A DNA stretch of 64,000 nucleotides. Source: CADEEL01 sp050246475 (lineage in GTDB: Bacteria > Pseudomonadota > Alphaproteobacteria > Caulobacterales > Aquidulcibacteraceae). Shown here piece after piece: positions 16,002 to 22,553 of this stretch. The number at the start of each line of letters is the position of its first letter. The first letter of the stretch is position 1. The notes below the pieces were generated by a model. It saw nothing but the letters and a program-made list of their open reading frames with translations. It was not told the DNA's origin and ran no database searches. The stretch is from NCBI GenBank assembly GCA_050246475.1, contig JBFWVZ010000008.1, positions 56,751-120,750 on the forward strand. The letters run 5' to 3'. Both the position numbers and the translations under genes were made by a program.

Positions 16002-16618
16002 GAACGCCCGTCGGCGTGCTCATCTCCGGGCGCGGAACCAATCTGCAAGCGCTGATCGACGCTCAGGAAGAGCTGGGCGCCTACGCGATCACGCTCGTCA
16101 TCTCCAACAATCCAAGCGCGGGCGGCCTTGCACGCGCGGAGGCGGCCGGCATCGCCACAGCCGCGATCGATCACAGGCCATTCGGCAAGGATCGCGAGAG
16201 CTTCGAGCGCGAGATCGACAAGGCGTTGCGCGCCGCGAACGTGGAGATCGTGGCGTTGGCTGGCTTCATGCGCGTTCTCACGCCCTTCTTCGTGCGCGCG
16301 TGGGAAGGGCGCCTCATCAACATCCACCCGTCGCTGCTGCCTGCGTTTCCCGGGCGCGACACGCATGCGCGCGCGCTCGAAGCGGGCGTGAAGCTTCACG
16401 GCTGCACCGCGCATCTGGTGACCGATTCAGTGGATGACGGCCCGATCATCGGCCAAGCCGCTGCACCGGTCTTGCCCGGCGACACGATCGCAACGCTCGA
16501 CGCGCGCGTGCTTCAGCTCGAGCACACGCTCTATCCCGCCTGCCTCGCAGCCCTCGCCCGCGGCGATCTCGAAGCGAACTCAGGCGGCGCGCTCTTCAAT
16601 GCGTGGTTCAAGCGCTGA
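15998..16618 (+). CDS. purN: Phosphoribosylglycinamide formyltransferase
   Basis: PurN transfers a formyl group from 10-formyl-tetrahydrofolate to GAR (purine step 3). From ATG 15998 the protein has 206 residues: VGVLISGRGTNLQALIDA, the catalytic-loop IVALAGFMRVLTPFFV, the Asn-Ile-His segment LINIHPSLLPAFPG, and the catalytic Asp region HLVTDSVDDGPIIGQ. The frame is open further upstream inside purM, but the ATGA junction and motif spacing fix the start. It converges on ndk with five bases between stop codons. Confidence 0.97.
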   Translation: MRTPVGVLISGRGTNLQALIDAQEELGAYAITLVISNNPSAGGLARAEAAGIATAAIDHRPFGKDRESFEREIDKALRAANVEIVALAGFMRVLTPFFVRAWEGRLINIHPSLLPAFPGRDTHARALEAGVKLHGCTAHLVTDSVDDGPIIGQAAAPVLPGDTIATLDARVLQLEHTLYPACLAALARGDLEANSGGALFNAWFKR

Positions 16619-16623
16619 GGCGC

Positions 16624-17046
16624 TCAGCCGACGATCTCATCGTCCTCGAAGAAAAACGCGATCTCGATGCCGGCGTTCTCCAGGCTGTCCGAGCCGTGCA
16701 CCGAATTTGCTTCGATGCTTTCGGCGTGCACCTTGCGGATCGTGCCGTCCGCGGCGTTCGCGGGGTTCGTCGCGCCCATCACTTCGCGGTAGCGCGCCAC
16801 CGCATTCTCGCCTTCGAGCGCCTGCACGACGACTGGGCCGGACGTCATGAACGTCACCAGATCGTTGAAGAAGGGCCGTTCCTTGTGGACGCCGTAGAAG
16901 CCCTCCGCCTGCGCGCGCGACATGCGGATGCGCTTTTGCGCGATGATCTTGAGGCCCGCCTCCTCGATCATCTTGTTGATCGCGCCGGTCAGATTGCGGC
17001 GCGTGGCGTCGGGCTTGATGATGGAAAAGGTGCGTTCGACGGCCAC
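16624..17046 (-). CDS. ndk: Nucleoside diphosphate kinase
   Basis: Ndk moves the terminal phosphate between nucleoside tri- and diphosphates through a phospho-His intermediate. The 140 residues begin (GTG at 17046) with ERTFSIIKPDATRRN and include VVVQALEGENAV, MGATNPANAADGTIR, and the active-site NSVHGSDSLENA, where His is phosphorylated. Family length is 138-143. It stands alone between the convergent purN and the I78 cluster. Confidence 0.97.
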   Translation of the reverse strand: MAVERTFSIIKPDATRRNLTGAINKMIEEAGLKIIAQKRIRMSRAQAEGFYGVHKERPFFNDLVTFMTSGPVVVQALEGENAVARYREVMGATNPANAADGTIRKVHAESIEANSVHGSDSLENAGIEIAFFFEDDEIVG

Positions 17047-17131
17047 GAGGTCGCTCCGGCTGAATAGGCGTCTCAGTAAAAGGGAGCGCTCTATAGCCGC
17101 GCCGGATCAGGCCGCCAAGGCGATGCGTCGT

Positions 17132-17410
17132 TCAGAAGCACCGCAGCGCTTCCACGCGTCCATCGTCATCGAGCCAAAGGTTGAGGCGTTCGGCGCGGTA
17201 GTCGGCCGTTATGGGCTGCCCTAGCGCCAGCACGCGCGACCCGGCGGGCAGCGAGGCTTGAATTTCCGGCGTCACGAGGACGCCGACCAGATGCGCGAAT
17301 TGGGCGCGCCCGCAGGTATCGGGCTGCTCGGTCTCTTCCTCGGACGGCGTCGTCGCGCACGCCGCAAGGGCCAACGCGAACGCCAGCGCCGCGGCGCATC
17401 TTAGAAGCAA
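17132..17410 (-). CDS. I78-family lipoprotein, copy 1
   Basis: This 92-residue protein has a lipoprotein signal (ALALAAC) and a short domain with the peptidase-inhibitor I78 pattern: CGRAQFAHLVG, SRVLALGQPITADY, RAERLNLWLDDDGRV and a terminal Cys. The start is TTG at 17410 with GGGGAG a few bases upstream; no ATG is in frame. It overlaps the end of the preceding I78 gene by ten bases. I78 members include a fungal serine-protease inhibitor, but most bacterial members are uncharacterised, so inhibitor activity is not shown here. Third gene of a three-copy tandem array. Confidence 0.8.
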   Translation of the reverse strand: MLLRCAAALAFALALAACATTPSEEETEQPDTCGRAQFAHLVGVLVTPEIQASLPAGSRVLALGQPITADYRAERLNLWLDDDGRVEALRCF

Positions 17411-17685
17411 CGCAGGCTCCCCACGCGCCCGTCCGTGCCGACGATGATATTGAGCCGCTCGGCGGAATAGTCCTGCGTCACCATCATGTCCGGCGTGATG
17501 ACGCGCGTGCGCAGCGGCAATGTCGAGCGATCGATGGTCGAGGCTTCGGCGCCGATCAGTTGGCGCCAGTTGGCCATGCCGCAGGTGTCGGCGTTATCGG
17601 CCGTGCCGGGCGCTGAAGGCGGCGGCGCGGCTTGCGGCGCGCACGCCGCCGCTATGAGCGCGAGCGCGACAAGAGACGAGCGCAT
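17401..17685 (-). CDS. I78-family lipoprotein, copy 2
   Basis: From ATG 17685 (GAGGAG upstream) the 94-residue protein has a lipobox-type signal (MRSSLVALALIAAAC), a Pro/Ala spacer, and an I78-like domain: CGMANWRQLIGAEAS, TRVITPDMMVTQDY, SAERLNIIVGTDGRVGSLRC. Two Cys frame the domain in all three copies, suggesting a conserved disulphide. The frame is open upstream to 17793 but the signal peptide and ribosome site fix the start. It lies between copies 1 and 3 on the same strand. Confidence 0.83.
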   Translation of the reverse strand: MRSSLVALALIAAACAPQAAPPPSAPGTADNADTCGMANWRQLIGAEASTIDRSTLPLRTRVITPDMMVTQDYSAERLNIIVGTDGRVGSLRCF

Positions 17686-17696
17686 TGGGGTTCTCC

Positions 17697-17996
17697 TCAA
17701 ACGCAGCGGACGCTTTCGACGATCTCGTTCGGTCCTAGCTGGATCGTAAGCCGGTCGGGCCGGTAGTCCATGGTCATGGCGCAGCCGTGGCAAACGATGC
17801 GGTGCGGATCGGGCAGCGCGCCTTCATCGATGCTTGCACGCGGTTGGCCGACGAGGCTCTGGTAGCGCTCCGCGCCGCACGCGTTTTCTGTTTGCTCTTG
17901 CTGCGGCGGTGCGGGGGCCGACCCGTTGGTTTCGGCCAGTGTTTGCGTGCAGGCGGCCAAAAGCGCCAGGAGCGCGATCGAAGCTTTCCGGATCAT
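17697..17996 (-). CDS. I78-family lipoprotein, copy 3
   Basis: The 99 residues from ATG 17996 have a lipoprotein signal (MIRKASIALLALLAAC) and the best I78 match of the three: CGAERYQSLVGQPRAS, MTMDYRPDRLTIQLG, and a terminal Cys. An extra CHGC motif not present in the other copies lies mid-domain, so it may bind a metal or form a second disulphide. The start overlaps the holC stop by four bases, which decides 17996 over the longer open frame to 18035. Confidence 0.85.
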   Translation of the reverse strand: MIRKASIALLALLAACTQTLAETNGSAPAPPQQEQTENACGAERYQSLVGQPRASIDEGALPDPHRIVCHGCAMTMDYRPDRLTIQLGPNEIVESVRCV

Positions 17997-18436
17997 GCTT
18001 GCTTCTCCCACTTTCCGCCCGCGCTCTCGCGCCAATACGAAACCTCGTAGCCCGCCTCTTTGGCTTTTTTCCAGCGCTCCCGCGCCGAGGCCAAGGCGGC
18101 TTCGTCGCGCCCGTCGAAGATGAGGCAGGCGCGCTCGAAGCCATCCAGATCGCCGGGCTCGGCGCCGTCGATGAGAAAAAGCGCCTTCGCGCCGTTCGGA
18201 TTGCCGCCCTTCTGCGTCAGCACGATTGGTTGACGCTCCGCATGCTGATCATCGCGCGCGTGCGCGAGGAAGGAATCGTCCCGCCACGTCCAGAGCGCGT
18301 CGTCGAGCTGCGCCAGCCGCTCCGCCTCGCCCCCGCGCACCAGCGCGCGCCAGCCGCGCTGCAGGCATTTCTCCAAGAGCGGGGGGAGCGCCTTCTCAAG
18401 CTCCGACTTTTCGAGGTGATAGAACCAAAGTTCCAT
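17993..18436 (-). CDS. holC: DNA polymerase III chi subunit
   Basis: Chi links the clamp-loader complex to single-strand binding protein. The 147 residues start MELWFYHLEKSELEKALPPL and contain CLQRGWRALVRGG, LDDALWTWRDDSFLAH, PIVLTQKGGNPNGAKALFLI and DGAEPGDLDGFERACLIFDG, all typical of HolC. It is downstream of pepA, as in many proteobacteria. The leader before ATG 18436 is C-rich (CCCCTATTCCCCAATCGCA) with no purine-rich ribosome site, because a repeat element reaches almost to the start codon. Confidence 0.93.
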   Translation of the reverse strand: MELWFYHLEKSELEKALPPLLEKCLQRGWRALVRGGEAERLAQLDDALWTWRDDSFLAHARDDQHAERQPIVLTQKGGNPNGAKALFLIDGAEPGDLDGFERACLIFDGRDEAALASARERWKKAKEAGYEVSYWRESAGGKWEKQA

Positions 18437-18440
18437 TGCG

Positions 18441-18602
18441 ATTGGGGAATAGGGGTTAGGGATTAGGTTGGCGTGATCCTATCGGCTCGACCCTCGCGAA
18501 AGCGAGGGTCCATGCCATAGCGATCTGGGCTCTCGCTTTCGCGAGAGCGGAGCAACACACCTAATCCCTAATCCCAAATCCCAAATCCCCAATCCCTATT
18601 CC
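18441..18602. repeat. Composite repeat: paired hairpins (family C copy 2) with heptad G/C arms
   Basis: The whole pepA-holC gap is repeat. A left arm (18441-18468) is G-rich on the plus strand with G-tracts about every 7 nt. Two GAAA-loop hairpins (18489-18510 and 18529-18548) match the family C element at 473-536. The right arm (18561-18602) has C-tracts at 18566, 18573, 18580, 18587 and 18594, an exact 7-nt period, giving five G-tracts on the transcribed minus strand (a quadruplex-type pattern). The arms are largely inverted copies of each other. The pepA stop codon lies within the right arm. Confidence 0.88.
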
Positions 18603-20086
18603 TCAAACCTTTGCGCAACGAGGCGGTTCAAGATCCGTACACCCCAGCCTGTCGCCCAGGCCGGTGAGACCGGATCGTCGAAGGGCGCGGGCTTCCACGC
18701 CGTGCCGGCGATATCCAAGTGCGCCCAAGCGACGCCGTCGCGCACGAAGCGTTTCAAGAATTGCGCGGCGACGATGGAGCCCGCGGCCGGCTTGCCCGCG
18801 ATGTTTTTCATGTCCGCGTTCGGCGTATCGATCATCTTGTCGTAGCCGGGCGCGAGCGGCAGGCGCCACACCTGTTCGCCCTCCGCGACGCCTGCGGCGG
18901 TCACCGCGCCGGCGAAATCGTCGTCGTTGGAGAACATGCCCGCATATTCGTGGCCGAGCGAGACGATGATCGCGCCCGTCAGCGTCGCGAGGTCCACGAT
19001 GGCCGCGGGGTTGTGCTTCTCCTGCGCGTACCAAAGCGCATCGGCGAGCACCAAGCGGCCTTCCGCGTCCGTGTTCAGAATTTCGATCGTTTGGCCGTCA
19101 GCGGCTTTAACGATATCGCCCGGGCGCTGCGCGTTGCCATCCGGCATGTTCTCGACGAGCCCGACGATTCCGACGACATTCGCTTTCGCCTTGCGCAGCG
19201 CGACCGAGAGCATCGCGCCCGAGACAGCCGCGGCGCCGCCCATATCGCCCTTCATCTCGTCCATGCCCGGCCCGGGCTTCAGCGAAATGCCGCCGGTGTC
19301 GAACGTCACGCCCTTGCCGACGAACGCGATCGGGCGCGATTTCTTTTTCGCGCCGTTCCACACCATGACGACGAGCTTGGATTCCTTCACGCTGCCTTGG
19401 CCCACGCCCAGGAGCGAAAACATCTTGAGCTCGCTCATTTCCTTGACGCCGAGAACCGTCACCTCGACGCCGTGCTGCTCCATCTCCTTCAGGCGATCGG
19501 CGAAGCTCTCCGGATAGAGCACGTTCGGCGGCTCGCTCACGAGGTCGCGCGCGAGGAAGACGCCGTCCACCACGCCCGCATCCTTCTCGTAACGCGATTG
19601 CGCGGCCGCGTGCCCTTGCAGCACGACTTCAACCGTTTTGAGCGAGGGCTTCTGCTCGGCCTTCATCTTGGTGCGGTAGTGGTCGAAGCGGTAAGCGCCG
19701 AGCCGCGCGCCGATGGCGGCGCGGGCGCCGGCTTCCGCCGCCGTCACGTTGTTGAAGGCGTCCGGCATGAGCACGAGCGTCTCGGCGCCGGTGATGTTCG
19801 TGCGGCGCGCGGCCTGGCCGCCCCAGCGCTCGGCGTTCAGCCCATCCGCGCGCTCCAGATTGCCGATCCCGATCACGAGAACGCGCGCGAAATCGACGCC
19901 CGCCGGCGCCAGCACTTCCACGACGCTGTTGGGCCCGCCGGTGAAGCGCGAGGCGGCCATCGCCTTGGTGAGCGCGCCGCCCGTTTTCTCGTCGAGCGCC
20001 TTGCCGGCTTCCAGGAGCGCCGCCCCTTCGCCCGCCATCACGGCGACAGCGTCGCCCTTCGCATCGGGCCCAAATCGGATGTCCAT
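18596..20086 (-). CDS. pepA: Leucyl aminopeptidase (M17)
   Basis: PepA is a hexameric, two-metal cytosolic aminopeptidase; in E. coli it also binds DNA. From ATG 20086 (MDIRFGPDAK) the protein has 496 residues. The C-terminal catalytic domain contains FVGKGVTFDTGGISLKPG, MKGDMGGAAAVSGAML, and the signature NTDAEGRLVLADAL carrying metal ligands. A TTG one codon upstream is also possible. Its last codons (EE-stop) merge with the heptad repeat. Divergent from lptF; pepA-holC beside lptFG is a widespread arrangement. Confidence 0.96.
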   Translation of the reverse strand: MDIRFGPDAKGDAVAVMAGEGAALLEAGKALDEKTGGALTKAMAASRFTGGPNSVVEVLAPAGVDFARVLVIGIGNLERADGLNAERWGGQAARRTNITGAETLVLMPDAFNNVTAAEAGARAAIGARLGAYRFDHYRTKMKAEQKPSLKTVEVVLQGHAAAQSRYEKDAGVVDGVFLARDLVSEPPNVLYPESFADRLKEMEQHGVEVTVLGVKEMSELKMFSLLGVGQGSVKESKLVVMVWNGAKKKSRPIAFVGKGVTFDTGGISLKPGPGMDEMKGDMGGAAAVSGAMLSVALRKAKANVVGIVGLVENMPDGNAQRPGDIVKAADGQTIEILNTDAEGRLVLADALWYAQEKHNPAAIVDLATLTGAIIVSLGHEYAGMFSNDDDFAGAVTAAGVAEGEQVWRLPLAPGYDKMIDTPNADMKNIAGKPAAGSIVAAQFLKRFVRDGVAWAHLDIAGTAWKPAPFDDPVSPAWATGWGVRILNRLVAQRFEE

Positions 20087-20237
20087 CAATCTTCGCCTTT
20101 CGGAGGAGCGGGCCGCGCCATGATCGCGCCCGGTTCAAACTGCAAGCGGGCAGTGGTAGCTCATGCCCCCTCGGCTTGGAAAGCGCCGCCGCGACGAACG
20201 CCCGGCGCCGCTTTCCCCCGCCGAATCAGGACGTTCG

Positions 20238-21374
20238 ATGAACACGCTCGAGACCTACATCTTCAGACAGACGCTCGGGCCGCTTCTGGCGATCCTGACC
20301 GCGCTCGCAGCGGTGGCGATCCTCACCCAGGGGCTCGACCAGCTTTCGATGATCGCGACGAACCGGAATTCGGGCTTCGCCTTCGCCTGGGTGACGATCC
20401 TGGCGCTGCCGCAGCTCATCAGCCTCATCCTGCCGCTCGCGATCTTTTTCGCCGTCGCCTACGCGATCAACCGGATGCATTCGGAGAGCGAGACGGTGGT
20501 GGCGTATTCCGCCGGCGTCTCGCATGGGCGCGTCGCCAAGCCAGTGCTGCGTCTCGCGATCGCCGCGGCCGTGGTGCATTTGGCGACGACGACGCTCATC
20601 CAGCCCGCGGCCTATCGCGAAATGCGCGAGACGCTGCACGAGGTGCGCACCGATGTCGCCGCCTCGCTTGTGCGCGAGGGCACGTTCACCTTCCCGGCTG
20701 ACAATCTCACGCTCTATGCGCGCTCACGCGGCGCGGGCGGCGAGATGCGCGACATGATGATCCACGATGCGCGCCCACGCCTCCCGATCACATACACAGC
20801 GCGGCGCGGCATCATCGCCATGGTGGAAGGCACGCCCAGCGTCATCATGCGCGACGGACAAATCCAGCGTCAGCAGAACGACGGCACCGTCGAAGTGCTC
20901 GATTTCGATCAATACATGCTGCAGCTCGGAGACTTCCTCGTCGCGTCCGAGGATTTCTTCCTCAAGCCGTCCGACCGCTTCCTCTTCGAACTCTTCCGCC
21001 CCGATCTCACGAACTTTTACGATCAACGCAACGTCGATCGCCTGCTCGCGGAGGCGCACTATCGCTTGGCTTCGCCGCTGCTCGATCCCGCGCTCGCGCT
21101 CATTGCGCTGGCGGGCCTGCTCGGCGGCGATTTCAGCCGGCGCGGCTATGGGCGAAGATTGGTGATCGCGGGCGTGCTCGCGCTCGTCGTGCGCCTGACG
21201 GCGCTCGCCATCCAAACAGCGGCGGCTGACGATCCCTCGCTCAACCCGCTGCAATACGCCTTCCCGCTGCTCGTGTGTGCGGCGGCCGGGCTCGTGCTGC
21301 TGCGCGCCGCGCCACGGCGGCCGCCCAAACGCGCGCTCAGGCGCGCGCAAGCGCTGCGCGAGGCGCACGCATGA
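20238..21374 (+). CDS. lptF: LPS export permease LptF
   Basis: LptF and LptG form the transmembrane part of the LptB2FG ABC exporter, which extracts LPS from the inner membrane. From ATG 20238 the protein has 378 residues: N-terminal MNTLETYIFRQTLGPLL, three membrane helices (about 13-35, 55-80, 100-118), a periplasmic beta-jellyroll (about 120-265), and three C-terminal helices. LPLAIFFAVAYAINRMHSES matches the family segment near the coupling helix. It overlaps lptG by four bases. The ATPase lptB is not in this window. Confidence 0.94.
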   Translation: MNTLETYIFRQTLGPLLAILTALAAVAILTQGLDQLSMIATNRNSGFAFAWVTILALPQLISLILPLAIFFAVAYAINRMHSESETVVAYSAGVSHGRVAKPVLRLAIAAAVVHLATTTLIQPAAYREMRETLHEVRTDVAASLVREGTFTFPADNLTLYARSRGAGGEMRDMMIHDARPRLPITYTARRGIIAMVEGTPSVIMRDGQIQRQQNDGTVEVLDFDQYMLQLGDFLVASEDFFLKPSDRFLFELFRPDLTNFYDQRNVDRLLAEAHYRLASPLLDPALALIALAGLLGGDFSRRGYGRRLVIAGVLALVVRLTALAIQTAAADDPSLNPLQYAFPLLVCAAAGLVLLRAAPRRPPKRALRRAQALREAHA

Positions 21375-22471
21375 AATTCCTGACGAGCCAACTCGGCCGC
21401 TATCTCATCGCGCGCACGCTTTGGGGCATCGGCATCGCCTTCGCGGCCACGGCCGCGACCATCCTCTTCGTCGATCTGGTGGAGCAATTCCGCTCCATCG
21501 GTTCGCGCACAGCCTTGCCGGCGCTGGAGGCCATCCGACTCACGCTGCTGCGCACGCCCATGCTGCTGGAGCAGACGATGCCGTTCATCGCGCTCGCGGG
21601 CGCGATGATCGCGATGATCCAGCTCAACCAGACGAGTCAGCTCATCGCGCTGCGCGCTTCGGGCGTATCGGCGTGGCGTTTCCTCTTGCCGCCGGCGCTC
21701 TGCGCCGCGCTCATCGGGCTTCTGGTGATTTTCGCGGTCAATCCGCTCGGGGCTTATCTCTATTCGAATTATGAGGGCGCCCGCGCGCGGCTGGAATCCG
21801 AGAACCGGCAAGTCTCGCTGCGCAACGGCCTTTGGATCCGCCAGGGCGATGAAACGGGCCAGGTCGTCATTCACGCCGAAGCGATCGAGCCCAACGGCAC
21901 ACGCCTCAACGAGGCGACCTTCCTTTTCTTTGAAGAGCAGAACGGCACGCTGCGCTTCACCCGCCGCATCCGCGCCGCGCACGCCGATCTGCGGCCCGGC
22001 TTCTGGCAGCTCTCCGACCTTGTCGAGGCCGAGCCGGGCCAGCGCCCCGCGCCGCAAAACGCGCTCGCCATTCCCACCCGGCTTCACCCCAACGAGCTGC
22101 TTGACCGCTTCGTCCGCCCCGAAACGCTGGGCTTCTGGGAGTTGCCCTTCTTCATCCGCCAGGCCCAGCAGGCGGGCCTTGCGCCCATCCGCTACGAGCT
22201 CAAGTGGCAGACGCTCTTGGCTTATCCACTGATGCTTGCAGCCATGGCTGGCCTGGGCGCGGTTTTTTCGCTGCGGCTGCAGCGGCTCGGGCAGGTTGCG
22301 GAATGGGGCGCTTCGGGCGTCGCTTTGGGCCTTGGGCTCTTCTTTTTGAGCCAAATGGCGGGCGCCTTCGCGGTCGCCCAAGCTGTGCCGCCGTTCATCG
22401 CGGCGTGGTCGGCGCCCCTCACAGGTGTGTTCACCGCGCTCGCCATGACGGCTTTCCTCGAAGACGGCTGA
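21371..22471 (+). CDS. lptG: LPS export permease LptG
   Basis: LptG partners LptF. From ATG 21371 the 366 residues show the same permease plan: MKFLTSQLGRYLIARTL, then LVEQFRSIGSR, MPFIALAGAMIAMIQLNQTS and LIALRASGVSAWRFLLP (the coupling region typical of LptG), a periplasmic domain, and the C-terminal helices (LLAYPLMLAAMAGLGAVFSL). The ATGA overlap with lptF fixes the start against a longer open frame. Next is lptD after 82 bases. Confidence 0.94.
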   Translation: MKFLTSQLGRYLIARTLWGIGIAFAATAATILFVDLVEQFRSIGSRTALPALEAIRLTLLRTPMLLEQTMPFIALAGAMIAMIQLNQTSQLIALRASGVSAWRFLLPPALCAALIGLLVIFAVNPLGAYLYSNYEGARARLESENRQVSLRNGLWIRQGDETGQVVIHAEAIEPNGTRLNEATFLFFEEQNGTLRFTRRIRAAHADLRPGFWQLSDLVEAEPGQRPAPQNALAIPTRLHPNELLDRFVRPETLGFWELPFFIRQAQQAGLAPIRYELKWQTLLAYPLMLAAMAGLGAVFSLRLQRLGQVAEWGASGVALGLGLFFLSQMAGAFAVAQAVPPFIAAWSAPLTGVFTALAMTAFLEDG

Positions 22472-22553
22472 ACCTGACGGGCTACGCCGCTTTACGCCCG
22501 GCTTCAGAGGGGGCTAGGTAGGACGGGGAGTCGCGGAGAGGGACGCGGACGAG

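Noticed and set aside
18561..18602. Heptad repeat as a CRISPR or microsatellite artefact
   Set aside because: No spacers are present, and the inverse arm at 18441-18468 together with the pepA stop inside it suggest genuine sequence.
18719..20701. A 660-codon open frame on the plus strand opposite pepA and into lptF
   Set aside because: It is antisense to a firm gene. Its product is Arg/His-rich without family motifs, as expected for high-GC shadow frames.
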